From positions 47,957,248-48,021,247 of the forward strand of contig CM071568.1 in assembly GCA_036426205.1 (NCBI GenBank): a stretch of 64,000 bases of DNA, in the 5' to 3' direction. Under the pieces are notes generated by a model. It saw only the letters and a list, made by a program, of their open reading frames with translations, was not told the DNA's origin and did not search any database. The stretch comes from Ascaphus truei (Eukaryota; Chordata; Amphibia; Anura; Ascaphidae). Shown piece by piece: positions 21,796 through 32,559 of this stretch. Position numbers and translations under genes: made by a program. Position 1 is the first letter of the stretch; each line of letters opens with the position of its first letter.

Positions 21796-22091
21796 AATGG
21801 CTTTTTTTACCGCTTTTAATAAAGAATCTAAAATCACATTTTTTAATCCGAGAAACCATTAATCAGCAACAGAAATGAATCCCAGGCCAAAGATACAGAG
21901 CTCTATACAGGGGCAGATTCCTAATCTAGTGTAGCTACAAACTAGACTGCACTCACAAGACTGCAGGGGAAAAAAAAAAAGATTCTTGCAAGAAGAAAAG
22001 TAATCCAACACTTCCCACGGGAGTGGGCCGAAACATTGTCCGGTGCAGGCACCCCCCAATAAAGATGTAAATATAATTTATACATGTCCGG

Positions 22092-22200
22092 TACACAAGT
22101 AAGTTCTGAGAGTAAAAAAAGTGTGACAAAACCCCTCCATTGCTCAATTGCTGTACGGAGGAGGGCTCGTCACTTTTTTACTCGTAACTTACTTGTGTAC
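22092..22200. repeat. Hairpin with ~45-bp arms
   Basis: The left arm begins GTACACAAGTAAGTT and the right arm ends AACTTACTTGTGTAC. The arms pair over about 45 bases with a few mismatches, around an 18-base spacer that is itself partly palindromic (attgctcaattgc). Confidence 0.8.
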
Positions 22201-22204
22201 CTGA

Positions 22205-23225
22205 TTTGAAGTCATGATAAGCTTCACAATGCAAGGCCAGTAACCATCCTCACCCGAGACCCCAAAAAATCAAAACCTGCTGTCTGAGTAGGTTTACTGG
22301 CCTTCCCCATTTAACCCAGGATTCGCTTTAAATGCCGCCTGAAACAACAGGCATAAGCTTACAATCGATCCATGTTCGTATCGCACAGCAGATGCTAGTG
22401 CCAATTATTGACTATGGAGACAGTTTTATTAATAATGCCTGTGACGGTAACTTTGTGACAGGCTATTAATAATACACACCAAATATAACTGGGTTGAACT
22501 GAACGAGGCTTAGATATGATAAAATATAATTTATTCCTTGAAAAAGGTGAACACACGAGATTATACAAATAACAGATAAAATATGACACTTACTTAAGAT
22601 GGAATGATGAAACAGTCATAATTCTGGACTGGTAGTTCATACAGCCATCTTCAAAATCACCAAGACACGAAAGATACCCCCTACCACATGCAGCACCTAT
22701 CACCGGAGATCAGACTCCAAAAGACTGTTCATGGTCCCAAGGCTCAACAAAGTATCTGGTCGTTCCTCCTTCTCTTACCGTGCACCCCAAAACTGGAACA
22801 ACCTACCAGAGACTCTCACATCCACCACCAGTTTAAGTTCTTTCAAATCTAAGGCTGTCTCACATTTTAATCTGGTCTGTAACTGTTTCATTCGCCCATA
22901 ATATATATTTTCTTTAACTGTGCATGAAATGTCTTGTATATAATGTATACCCTATTCATTTATGTAACTGTATTTGTAACCATGTATTATTTGTCCTAAC
23001 TCTGTGCCCAGGACATACTTGAAAACGAGAGGTAACTCTCAATGTATTACTTCCTGGTAAATATTTTATAAATAAATAAATGTTAAAGTGGATAAGAAGC
23101 AAAAAAAGGACACGCAATTTCCTAGAATCCTTTGCTGCAGTGGAAGCACAGTATGGCTGTGTGATTGTGGACCTGGTCTCGAACATGTGAATTTGCTCAA
23201 AAAAGTGTTCTTTACTGTTCGACAT
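22205..23225 (+). repeat. Dispersed repeat split by LINE insertion
   Basis: The left half 22205-22375 (landmark TCTGAGTAGGTTTACTGGCC) and the right half 23086-23225 (landmark GCTGCAGTGGAAGCAC) belong to one family. An uninterrupted copy lies at 63515-63835. The family also occurs at 36385-36600, 62840-63440 and in pieces near 49065-49130 and 52380-52465. I do not recognise its class. Confidence 0.7.
22376..23085 (+). pseudogene. L2/CR1-like LINE 3' fragment, interrupted
   Basis: It begins with the conserved GCACAGCAGATGCTAGTGCC and IIDYGD codons, then switches at about 22423 to unrelated sequence. It resumes at about 22675 with the CCTACCACATGCAGCACCTA segment and the terminal tail ending in ATAAATAAATAAA. 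ATGTT flanks both sides (about 22369-22374 and 23083-23087), consistent with a target duplication. The foreign block 22423-22674 may be a second insertion of unknown type. Confidence 0.75.
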
Positions 23226-25279
23226 GTCAATATTTGTCTTTTTTAGTTTGTTTCTACCTCATCCGAAAATTTAATTCATAAAATAAATCAATCAGAATTC
23301 CACCCTTCCTATTAAATGACGTATAAACAACATCTTTTATAATACGGTAGATTAGACACACTTTCTGCATTCTGTTGCTAGGTGCCAGTTACTGTGAATA
23401 GCCTTCACATTTGTGTTTGCGCACTACATAAACAGCAATGATCATCATTTCTTTGGTAGTAGAGACAGTGGTTTTAGGAGGTAGGCCTCCATACTTTTTA
23501 TTTGCAAAGCTATTGCACATCTTAAATATCAACAAATGTTAAAAATGAAAGAGGTGTTAATTAAGGGGAGAGGGAACAAAGCAAGTCAAATAAGCACATG
23601 CAGGCTATTCTTTTTCAACAGTGTTGGTAAAGTATGGCAAGCAATAATGCAACAGTATATAAAGCATTCTGCGTGCCATGTGTAGCTGCTTTTCAAAAGA
23701 CTAACTAAACTAAAACACACTTTATATTATATTTTCCTTTGTACACTACAGGCTGCCGGCAAATGATTAAAAGCTGCCTGGGTAACGTCTTAGGTATGCA
23801 TGTCAATAACTCCTCACCTCATAGCCTTTACTATGCCTCACCGCCCTGTCCTCTACTGATTACTACAATCCCTTGCAGTGGTCACATTTTAGGGCAACCC
23901 CATGGAAACGTATTTGAAACAGCTCAAGCCCGCACCGAAGAATTGATGTTTTTAATACAGAATGTTCCTTTTAATTTTTAGGTTTTTTTTTCTACAAAAG
24001 CAGCTGTAATCAATCGTGCTGGGTTCTCTATAAGAGTCTTCTGCTCTCAAAGCCATGTATTGATTCATTTCCACTTTGTGGGCTTCAGGAAAATAATCTC
24101 GGTGCAAGAGGCTGGAATCAATTTGCCAGATTTTGTTAAAACAGGTGAGGAATTTGAACTGCACAGCACTTCCAAACTACTCGCACAAAAGACACCATGT
24201 CTCGTTCATACTGTCCCGAAAATTCATGTTTCCAAATTAAAGACAATTACATTACGATGCGAAAATGGCCTTTCATTTGGAAACGTGAAGAATGAACCCA
24301 AGTGGTTTCAAAATCTCATGCAATAACATCTGCATAAAAATACAATCTGGTGTGAAACAACTTAATTTCTTTATCCTGTCGCTGCCGGAGAGGACTGGAA
24401 CAAGGAACACAATTAAGATTCTCTCTTTTTCACATCTTAAACAAACCAAGTCAGTTACAGCTGCTTTTTTTTTTTTTTTGCTTTGAAGATGCCTTTGCTG
24501 CTTTCTTTTTTTAGTATGAATATTGTTAATCTGCCATGTGATAGAATATAGGCTCACACCCGTGCATAGAGTAGATTAAGTGCCTTCCCTAATATCACAT
24601 GCAGTTTGTAGGTCTTGAACCATAGTCTCCTACACGGAATTTTTCTGCATTAAAACCGAAGCTTCTATACATCGTCTCCCTAACGGCTTCATCTCTTGCA
24701 CATTATCCAGCCTATATAAATACCACATGCAGTTCCAGAGTGTGTGTTATTTATTTTCATTTGTTTGGTAATTTCCAATATATACAAATTAGCTATTACA
24801 ATAATTTGACAAACCTGTTGTTAATTGCTGAAACATTATTTAACATAATAGGACAGACAACTTGTTTTGAATCTTCCAAATCCAAAAGTCATATTTATTT
24901 AATATTAATTTGCTAAGAATATTGGATATAAACTACTTAAGGATTTATTTTTTTTAACTTGAACCAAATCAGGAAGATAAAAATATAAATATATTATACA
25001 TAACAGACTATCCTCAACACCAGGACCCCACACTCTCAAAAACATTGTGATCCGTAAAAAATATAAATACAGTATTTATAAGGACCAGAAGATTTACCTG
25101 CAGACACCTAGAAGTACCCACTGGCTTTTCTTCTCTTTCTAACCACCAGTTACTTTAGGGAGCGAAAGCTTCATTAATTTTTCTTAATTAGTACACTTGT
25201 AGTGTTCTCCTTCACTGCAGAGTAAGCAGGACAAATAAATATATAATCTATCTATATCTCTATTTTTTCTTTTCTTATG
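23226..25279. other. Unassigned intronic stretch
   Basis: AT-rich DNA with a poly-T run near 24464-24479. No coding similarity, terminal repeats or tandem arrays stand out. Confidence 0.5.
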
Positions 25280-25440
25280 CAGTGTTAATGTACACAGAGC
25301 TGTACAGCGTACAATATAATTTTGGAGCCAGAGGCACAAGCATAAATTGACTGGCCCAAGGTTACAAAGTGCTGGCATGGGGATTCTAGGTTCATCCTAT
25401 TCCAAGGCAGTTACATTACCACTGAGCAGCTTCTTTTATT
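25280..25440 (-). repeat. MIR/CORE-like SINE fragment
   Basis: Landmarks GACTGGCCCAAGGTTACAA and a following GCAGTTACATTACCACTGAG match the SINE core seen at 14495 and 42358, with more decay. Confidence 0.5.
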
Positions 25441-25954
25441 GGATAACTAAGAAATAATAATTAATCTATACTCTTGTGCATGTGCTTTCAAAAGCAGTTG
25501 GATCCTTTTTCCTTAGGTACCCAACCTGAGCTTTAAAGACAACATGGGTGTCTTCAAGTGTGAACACAGTCAAGCCCAACTCTTAGGATCAATTGAAAGC
25601 GATTGTTTAAACTCGAGATTCATCATGTTGGTGCAATAAAATTGCATCACGTATAGAATCTAGTTCTCAAGGACCAATCAAAGTGCAAAAACTACAACTC
25701 TGCAGGAAATAAAATTAGCCTTGCAGAACAAAAAGGCACTAGAGTGGCCTCTGAGGAGTTTGTGAACAGCCTAGGGTGCTTGGTCATTAAATCAGATCTG
25801 GTAAAATATTCTAAGAATGATTTAGTCCAAACAGGCACTTGAGTGAACGTAAACAAAATAGAATGTACCGTATCTACTGTATGCAATATCACCATCTCTG
25901 GCCCCATACAAGCCTCTCCCAGTACAGGATAAAACTGACAACTCCAAAGGCACA

Positions 25955-26135
25955 TATATTGTATTGTATGTCTTTATTTATATAGCGCCATTAATGTACA
26001 TAGCGCTTCAAGGTAGTAATACATGTGGTAATCAAATAAATAACAGAGCATGGGAATAAGTGCTTTAGACATAAAAGTAACATTAAGGAAGAGGAGTCCC
26101 TGCCCCGAGGAGCTTACAGTCTAAATGAGAAACAG
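25955..26135 (-). repeat. LINE 3'-tail-type dispersed repeat
   Basis: On the minus strand it runs from TTAGACTGTAAGCTCCTCGG to AAGCGCTATGTACATTAATG and GGCGCTATATAAATAAAG. This form is widespread in amphibian genomes as a 5'-truncated retroposon tail. Confidence 0.6.
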
Positions 26136-26719
26136 CGGGAAACTGTTATTGCCACACAAAACCCCCTCCCCCCAAAAAAAACCCATTGGTCATGGCGTTC
26201 GGCAACAGTAAATGGAAAAAAAAAAAAAACATATCTATATATAAAAACCCAACATCATACAGAACATGCAAAAGAAAAGCACAGGATAGAGAACTCCCCT
26301 TTACTAAAATGAAAATCAAGGATTATATACAGGATTAGAACATCATGGTAGTTAACAAATTAACCATCATATATTTCAAGTACCAAAATGTCAAAAATTG
26401 ATATATGTGGTTTAAAAATCCTACTGGGTAGTAGAAGTATCAGGTAACAAAACTATCTATCACAGAGAGGCCTGAAAATGGCTAGATGTCGCCATTAGGG
26501 CAGAGCTAGGGAGCACCCAATTTTTAAGTTGATAACCAAATGTAAATGGTTGTCAAGATCTGCTAGGGGTAAAGTCTTTAACCCAATTAAAATGGTATGC
26601 CCTGATTACTTTAGATATATCAACAGTACGTCTAATTCACAAAACGATACCAGAAAGAATAGGTGAATGGTAAAGAGATTAATCACGCATGTACACTCTT
26701 GTAAACAAGCATTTTTCAT

Positions 26720-27160
26720 TTACAGTGTATCAATGCAGCATATGTTCATTAATGTGAACGTTTCAATTAAAAAAAAAAAAACAAAGGAAATCTGCGACAA
26801 CCTTAAAGGATCTAGACAGTATGCAGAAGTGATATTCCACATATAGAGTGCATTGCTTCTAGCGTCCAGAGAGACATACAAGACCACTGGGAACTGATAT
26901 GGGGTTTGCCTATACCGCAAAAGGCAGACCTATTGTCATTGTAAGAGGTAATTGCTTATTGTCGCAAGCTAGGCTGAACCTTAGGAGGTGGGTTTATGGG
27001 GTCCGAGAGCATGTCTGGGTCGATCCCATCATTGAAGAGGATTTGAAGCATACCTCCACCATCCAGAGTAACAGGTTTATCGTTGGGGGCCCGGGTAAAA
27101 ATCACCACATTGGGTATGGTATACCCCCTATTTAGAGCGGCAGTAAGGAACAAGATGCAA
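26720..27160 (-). other. Possible decayed coding stretch, unidentified
   Basis: On the minus strand two open frames follow one another. One contains YTIPNVVIFTRAPNDKPVTL and DGIDPDMLSDP (27153-26956). The other contains PYQFPVVLYVSLDARSNALY and MWNITSAYC (26920-26720). The amino acid mix looks more protein-like than the neighbouring chance frames. I do not recognise a family; a retroelement relic is the likeliest source. Confidence 0.25.
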
Positions 27161-27437
27161 TAAGATTAACTCTATAGGCCAAGATCCTTGGTTTAATTTT
27201 GTAATCCACTGCGCTCAAGGAAACAATTGAAGAAAAGATTTCCATTAAGTGTCTGGGGAAGCAGGATCCACATTGCAAATCCATTTAGCCTATAAATTTA
27301 GTAAAGCTTACAAATGTCTCCTCCACGGTTTGGGAGTTAAACTTGGGTGATAATTATATCGGAGTGAGGACAGCTGATAAATTTGTTCCAAAATTATTTT
27401 GTCATTTGTTTAGTGCTGGGCCTAATCTTAAAAAGGA

Positions 27438-27438
<1 letters not shown>

Positions 27439-27472
<34 letters not shown>
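27439..27472. repeat. (AC)n microsatellite
   Basis: Pure AC run of about 34 bases at the edge of the LINE relic that follows. Confidence 0.95.
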
Positions 27473-27474
<2 letters not shown>

Positions 27475-29010
27475 CTCCCTTTTGCCTCCAAGTTACTTGA
27501 GCGACTTGTATACAACTGCCTAACTCACTCACTCTCCTCCAATTCCCTGCTTGATATTTACAATCTGGTTTCAGTCTTCTACACTCCAGCGAGACAGCAC
27601 TAACAAAAGTGACCAATGACCTACTCACAGTTATATCCAAGGGTCATTTCTCCATACTAATTCTCTTGGATCTCTCTGCTTCGACACTGACGATCACCGC
27701 CTTCCCCTAAATATTCTCCACTCCATTGGCCTACATGAGACAGTCTTCTCCTTGCTCAGGTCCTACCTATCCAACAGCTCCTTCAGCATTTCCTTCTCTG
27801 GCATCTCCTCTTCACACCTCTTTCTGTTGGAGTCCCACAAGGCTCTGTTTGTGGTCCTCTTCTCTTGTGGAACCAATACAATGTTTTGGCTTTCAGTATT
27901 TTTATGCTGATGACACCCAAATCCTCTACTCCCATGACCTTTCCCCTATCTCTAACTGTCTCTCTGCAATCTACTCCAGGATGTCTCACCACTAATTGAA
28001 GCTAAACATGTTTTAAACAGAATGAATATTCTTTCCCCCTTCCACTGCCACCGCTACACCAACACTCTCCTTTAATGTCAATAAAAGCACAATCTCTCAA
28101 CACCTCCAGCCCACTGTCGAAGGGTCATTCTTTGACTGATCTCTCCTTCATTCCTCACATTCAAAGACAAAATACACCCATGCCTCACTCATGAAGTAAC
28201 TAAAACTTGAATCCACTCACTCATGTTCCACTTCAAATTACTTCAACCTTCTCTTAATTGACATTCCCCTGGTCTGCCTCCCAAATCAAATCGTTCCAAA
28301 ATGCTACTGCTATACTGATCTACCTCACTCACCGCTCCACTACACATATCCTTATACTGGCTTCCTATAGCATCTAGAATGAAATGTAAAACCTTAGTAA
28401 TGACTTACAACGGTCTCAATAACAGTGACACCTCTTGCATCCCAGCCCCCATCCACAAATACGTACCTACATGCCTCCTACATTCTGCCCACCTATCCTC
28501 CAACCTTATTACCTCCTCTCACTCCCGCCTGCAAGACTTCTCCTGTGCTGCCCCCTCTCTGGAATTCCATACCACATACCATGCGATGCTCCCCAACCAT
28601 TAACATGTGTAAAAACTCCTTGAAAACTCACCTTTTTAAGGAAGCCTACTTGTCATACTTCTAACATCCAACCCTCCTCCCACCCCATTGGGACCAGCTG
28701 TATCAATTCCTCCCCCAGCAAAAAAAAAAAACCCTTAATTGCCTCACCTGTCACTGGGCCATATTCTAACCTGAGCTACACCTTATCCTACAATAAGCAG
28801 CCACCTTAGCTTCTTGTTTCAACATTGCCCCTAATTCCCTCTAGAGTGTAAGCTCTCACTAGCAGGGCTCTCTGTTTCTCCTCACCTCTATGCAACCGTT
28901 CAGGTTTTTGTAATATACATAACTCTGTATGTACCTCATTGTTCTGCACTGCAGAATATGTTGGTGCTTCACAAACAATAATCTGTGTGCATTCATTTGT
29001 TCGTTCATTG
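27473..29010 (+). pseudogene. Second LINE relic, L2/CR1-type, heavily decayed
   Basis: Shifted plus-strand frames show FASKLLERLVYNCL (27482). A DLSA-like motif A region follows near 27670, then SVGVPQGSVCGPLL (27825) and FYADDTQILYS (27900-27932), whose YADD is intact. C-terminal pieces ATAILIYLTHRST and LKTHLFKEAYLSYF (28620-28661) follow. The 3' end carries GAGTGTAAGCTCTCACTAGC and CTGCAGAATATGTTGGTGC, the usual tail of such elements. Stops and frameshifts are frequent throughout. It differs in sequence from the family at 10690 and is apparently older. Confidence 0.8.
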
Positions 29011-29021
29011 AATGTACTATC

Positions 29022-30343
29022 TTAAAGCAGCAATACTACTTCCTACTCCCCCCCACCTTTCTTATATGTAACGGTATTTCTGGCCCGGCCTGACCCACCC
29101 AATCTCACATTGGCCCCTGTGGTCTAACCGGCCCCCATTACAGTGTGGTAGTGTCTGGTGGTGCACCTGTTGGCAACAGGACTCCTGAGTCTCCCGCATG
29201 ATAGTGTGTGGGGAGGACCCGTCCAGACAGGCAGCTGAGGTAGTGTGCTGAGTCTCACCTAGTTCCAGTGCAGCGCCTACACCTCATCAGGGTCCCTGCG
29301 TCCGCAAGGGGATGATCCTGTTGAGGAACTCCTCCGTGGTGCTCCTCTCTGTACATTCACTCCACACATGTACACGAGAGGGTTTGTGAATGAGAACATC
29401 TTTATTGGATGATGTGGGCTAGCTGCCCCTCGCAGTATGTTCTTAGCCACTCATTCTGTAGTCAGTGCCTCCCTTTAAAAGGTGTATCTCTCCTTAGATA
29501 GGGATTCCATATCCCCGCAGGGATCACTGCCCTGTGCCAGGTCCCTGGACACAGTCTCCTCTATGGTTACTATAACATAACTTTCAGTCTCTTAGGCTAG
29601 TACTTGAACTTGGCTCCTGCCAGAACTGGCAGAACTCCTGCAGAACTAACTTTAGGCTCAGTGCTGTGCCTTATGTATACTCTGGAAGCTGACACACCTC
29701 TGACATCACTAACCATGGAGTCAGAGCATGTGACTACTCCCATCCATACACAGGGCACTCCACCAGGGTGTGAGGGCAAACCTCCATAATTACTGCTGGC
29801 ATGCCCACAACTTACCAGGCCTTACTGTCAGCAGGAGAGATGACTGTAGCCAATTTACATGTCCGCTACATATATATAGCATGTGACTTCAGTAAGTTCT
29901 CTGTACTGTACATTCTTATCCAAGCTCGCAATCGTTTGATGCTCCTGCTATACCGCTGTAAAAATTCTTTTTGCGTGCCTAATGAAATGGTCGCCTTTCA
30001 GTTTCAAATCAATCCTTCAGAGTAATATAAGGATACATTGTAGCTGCTGAGTTACAAACGTAACAGTATCTATTGTTATAGTTTGCAGCTCAAACTGCTG
30101 GGAACATTGGCAACAAATTATCACAAACAGAAAAGTTGCAAATATCTTGCACTGCTTTGGGTGTGGGCTAAAACTGGCTATAGAAATCAAAGGCTGCTCA
30201 GTACATTAAAACTAATTCGGAATGGCATTGAGTGGAATAATAAAAATATTTTTTTTTAAACCATAACTTATTTAATACTACAGAACTGCCTTTTTCCCCC
30301 CTTTTTTCTAAAGCATAAGATTTTACAGGTCTTGCTGCTTTAA
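29022..30343. mobile_element. TTAA-flanked (piggyBac-like) miniature element, interrupted
   Basis: The left end TTAAAGCAGCAATACTACTT (29022) and the right end CTTGCTGCTTTAA (30331-30343) are inverted repeats with TTAA at each outer edge. The middle is interrupted by the solo LTR at 29067-29870. The part right of the LTR (29875-30330) is AT-rich and non-coding. The pairing of these two ends across the insertion is my inference. Confidence 0.5.
29067..29870 (-). mobile_element. Solo LTR, 804 bp
   Basis: The ends are TGTAACGG and CCGCTACA. The flanks are TATA on both sides (29063-29066 and 29871-29874). On the minus strand CCAATAAAGATGTT (about 29400) supplies a polyadenylation signal, which sets orientation. 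It shares GGACTCCTGAGTCTCCCGCA with the solo LTR at 42802-43584, so the two are related. No internal retroviral sequence or second LTR is nearby. Confidence 0.8.
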
Positions 30344-30611
30344 TAGGTATACTTCTCCCGAGTGACCATGTTTGAATGAGGGGCTCTGTATTGTGTCACT
30401 TCTGCAGTTGGTTCAACTTGGCCAACACAGGGGGCTTCAAATGGCAGTCCCTAGTAATTGAACAGGCCGGAGTGAACTGTATTCGGAAAGGGGATCCATT
30501 TGCACAATATTTTTAAGATTTCTATTTATTTTTAAGACAAAACAGTTTATATAATTCTGCAATCTGTGTAGGACCAGAAGTATGCATCATTCAGTGGCGA
30601 TATATGCTCTC

Positions 30612-31062
30612 TTAAAGCATCAGGCCAAGCTGCCATTTCCCTCCCTCCCTTTAATATGTGCATCAATAAAATCCACACATTGATAAGTAATTAGCTAAGT
30701 TGCCATTGGATCTGTTCTCCTGTGATCGATCGGCAAATATTCGGCTCGGGTTCATTAATTGACTGCAGGGGAGTATTCTGCAGTCAGCGGAATGCATATG
30801 CATATTAATATGACAAAGTTCTGTGGGGACGATCATGTGACCAGGCAGTCACTAGATACAATTGGTGCACTGCCAGAGAGGGTAGGGCTCAAAAAGGGGT
30901 GTGCCAGAGCTAGTTTCAGAAGAGTACGGGGATGTGACTTTGTAAATGGTTGCTAAAGAAACATAAAATGCTTGTTACATTTTAATACATTAAAAATGCC
31001 ATTCAGAGTTGTTTAAAAAAATGCTACAAGTATTCTCTCATAGTACAGAACTGCAGCTTTAA
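30612..31062. mobile_element. TTAA-flanked miniature element, 451 bp
   Basis: The ends TTAAAGCATCAGGCC and GAACTGCAGCTTTAA are imperfect inverted repeats with TTAA at the outer edge, the piggyBac target. The interior landmarks GTGATCGATCGGCAAATATT and ATCATGTGACCAGGCAGTCA recur at 54600-55048, and partly at 21661-21795 on the minus strand. No open frame of note. Confidence 0.7.
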
Positions 31063-31216
31063 CAGTTTAGTAAAGACAGAGTGTGTGGATAAAACAAGGA
31101 AGAATTTATTTGAAGCGTCTTTAGCGACACGTTCCCGCAATGGGCGTGTAGCATGTGCAAGTGCTTCCTTCATGCAGTTTCTGACTCAAACCATATCGCC
31201 TGCTTAATAATGTATC

Positions 31217-31284
31217 GACCATTGTTTCCAATTCATTTTAGATCCTGGTAATCCAAGATCAAAAATGAATTGGAAACAATGGTA
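31217..31284. repeat. Hairpin with ~30-bp arms
   Basis: ACCATTGTTTCCAATTCATT (from 31218) is mirrored by AATGAATTGGAAACAATGGT (to 31283), with one or two mismatches further in and a short spacer. Confidence 0.85.
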
Positions 31285-31299
31285 GATAAATTCACTTAC

Positions 31300-32290
31300 A
31301 AGCACCACTACTAACATCTGTAAGTAGAGAAGTCCTCTTACAATGCAGAAAATAAAATGCAGCACAACAGCAGAAATAAATCTCTTCCACAACAAATGTA
31401 TTTAAATATCAGAAAAAAAATGAGATGTCCATTAATTTGATTTGACACCCCACTAGAGGTTTTACTTTGCTTCTAGAAATCACATAATTGCAGTGTTGTG
31501 CCCTTGATTCCTCGGAAGTTAAATGCCTTCATGAAATGCATAAGCTTTTTACCAATAGTGTACTGTGCCAAACACATCCATACTAACAAAGTAATGGGAT
31601 AAGGCTTTTTAAAAGCAAGCATGTCTGCAAACCTCCTGGAGCGGTGTAAAACATTCAGGATATTTGCAGGACTGTTAACATGGGGAGCTCTTTTATCCTT
31701 CTACAGTGTTAAAAGCAACTTTCCACTAGCAGAAAAAGCTCTTCGTTAAGCTTTGTCCATATCGACATATACTGTACGTGCTTTATTAAAAAAGACTAAT
31801 AGGTACCTTGTAAATGAAAACAAAAGAAAACAATCAGCTGCCACTTTCAGATATTCTACTGATGTAGACCAGGCCACGGCTAACTCTCTAAAGGAATTAA
31901 ATATGTCAAATATTTCCAAAGCTTTTCCACCCTTGTACATTGTATTTAAACAATGGCATGTTGTCTAAATTATATAAAGATTAAAAAGGCTTCGAGTACT
32001 ATGGGTGTATGTATTTGGAGACATTTTAGGTCAATTTTGCTTTGAAGTGTTTCATGTGTACTTGTGTTCGACGCTCCCCCGCTGCCTCACAAAGTAAAAC
32101 GATCAAGTCCTTTAATTGTGAGAACTACTTAAAGTGGTCAAGTAGATATCCCTGCCCCTTTCATTCATTCTCCTAGCTGCTTAGTCATTTTTGGAAAAAG
32201 AAAACCAAAAGTCCAGAATTGAACAAGACACTGCAATAAACAGGCATTGGGGTGGGGGTTGGGGGGAGAAGTGGTTGAAAAAGGCACCAC
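31300..32290. other. Unassigned intronic stretch
   Basis: AT-rich, no recognisable coding, terminal or tandem structure. A 64-71 codon frame occurs on each strand at about 31746-31968; neither resembles a known protein. Confidence 0.5.
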
Positions 32291-32296
32291 ATCTAA

Positions 32297-32547
32297 GGCT
32301 GCGTCCTCACTGGTGCTGTGCGCTCGGCGCTTGCCGCTTTTACTTCCTGTACGCTTTATGTTGCACGGGCACGAATGCTCTCTCAAGCTTGGCGCTCGAG
32401 ACAAAAAACAAAAAAAGTGACTTTGAAGCGCGCTCACTCCCTCCCCTGCTTGCAAAATAGGCAGGACACCCGGCGCTCATGCTTATAGAGTTGGGGATGT
32501 CACCGCTCTCAAGCATGAGTGCGGTCAGCGCCAGCGGGGACGCAGCC
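32297..32547. mobile_element. PIF/Harbinger-type miniature element, 251 bp
   Basis: The ends GGCTGCGTCCTCACTGGTGC and GCGCCAGCGGGGACGCAGCC are inverted repeats of about 20 bp with few mismatches. Each is flanked by TAA (32294-32296 and 32548-32550), the 3-bp target typical of PIF/Harbinger. The GC-rich interior has no coding capacity. Confidence 0.85.
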
Positions 32548-32559
32548 TAATGCCCAATT

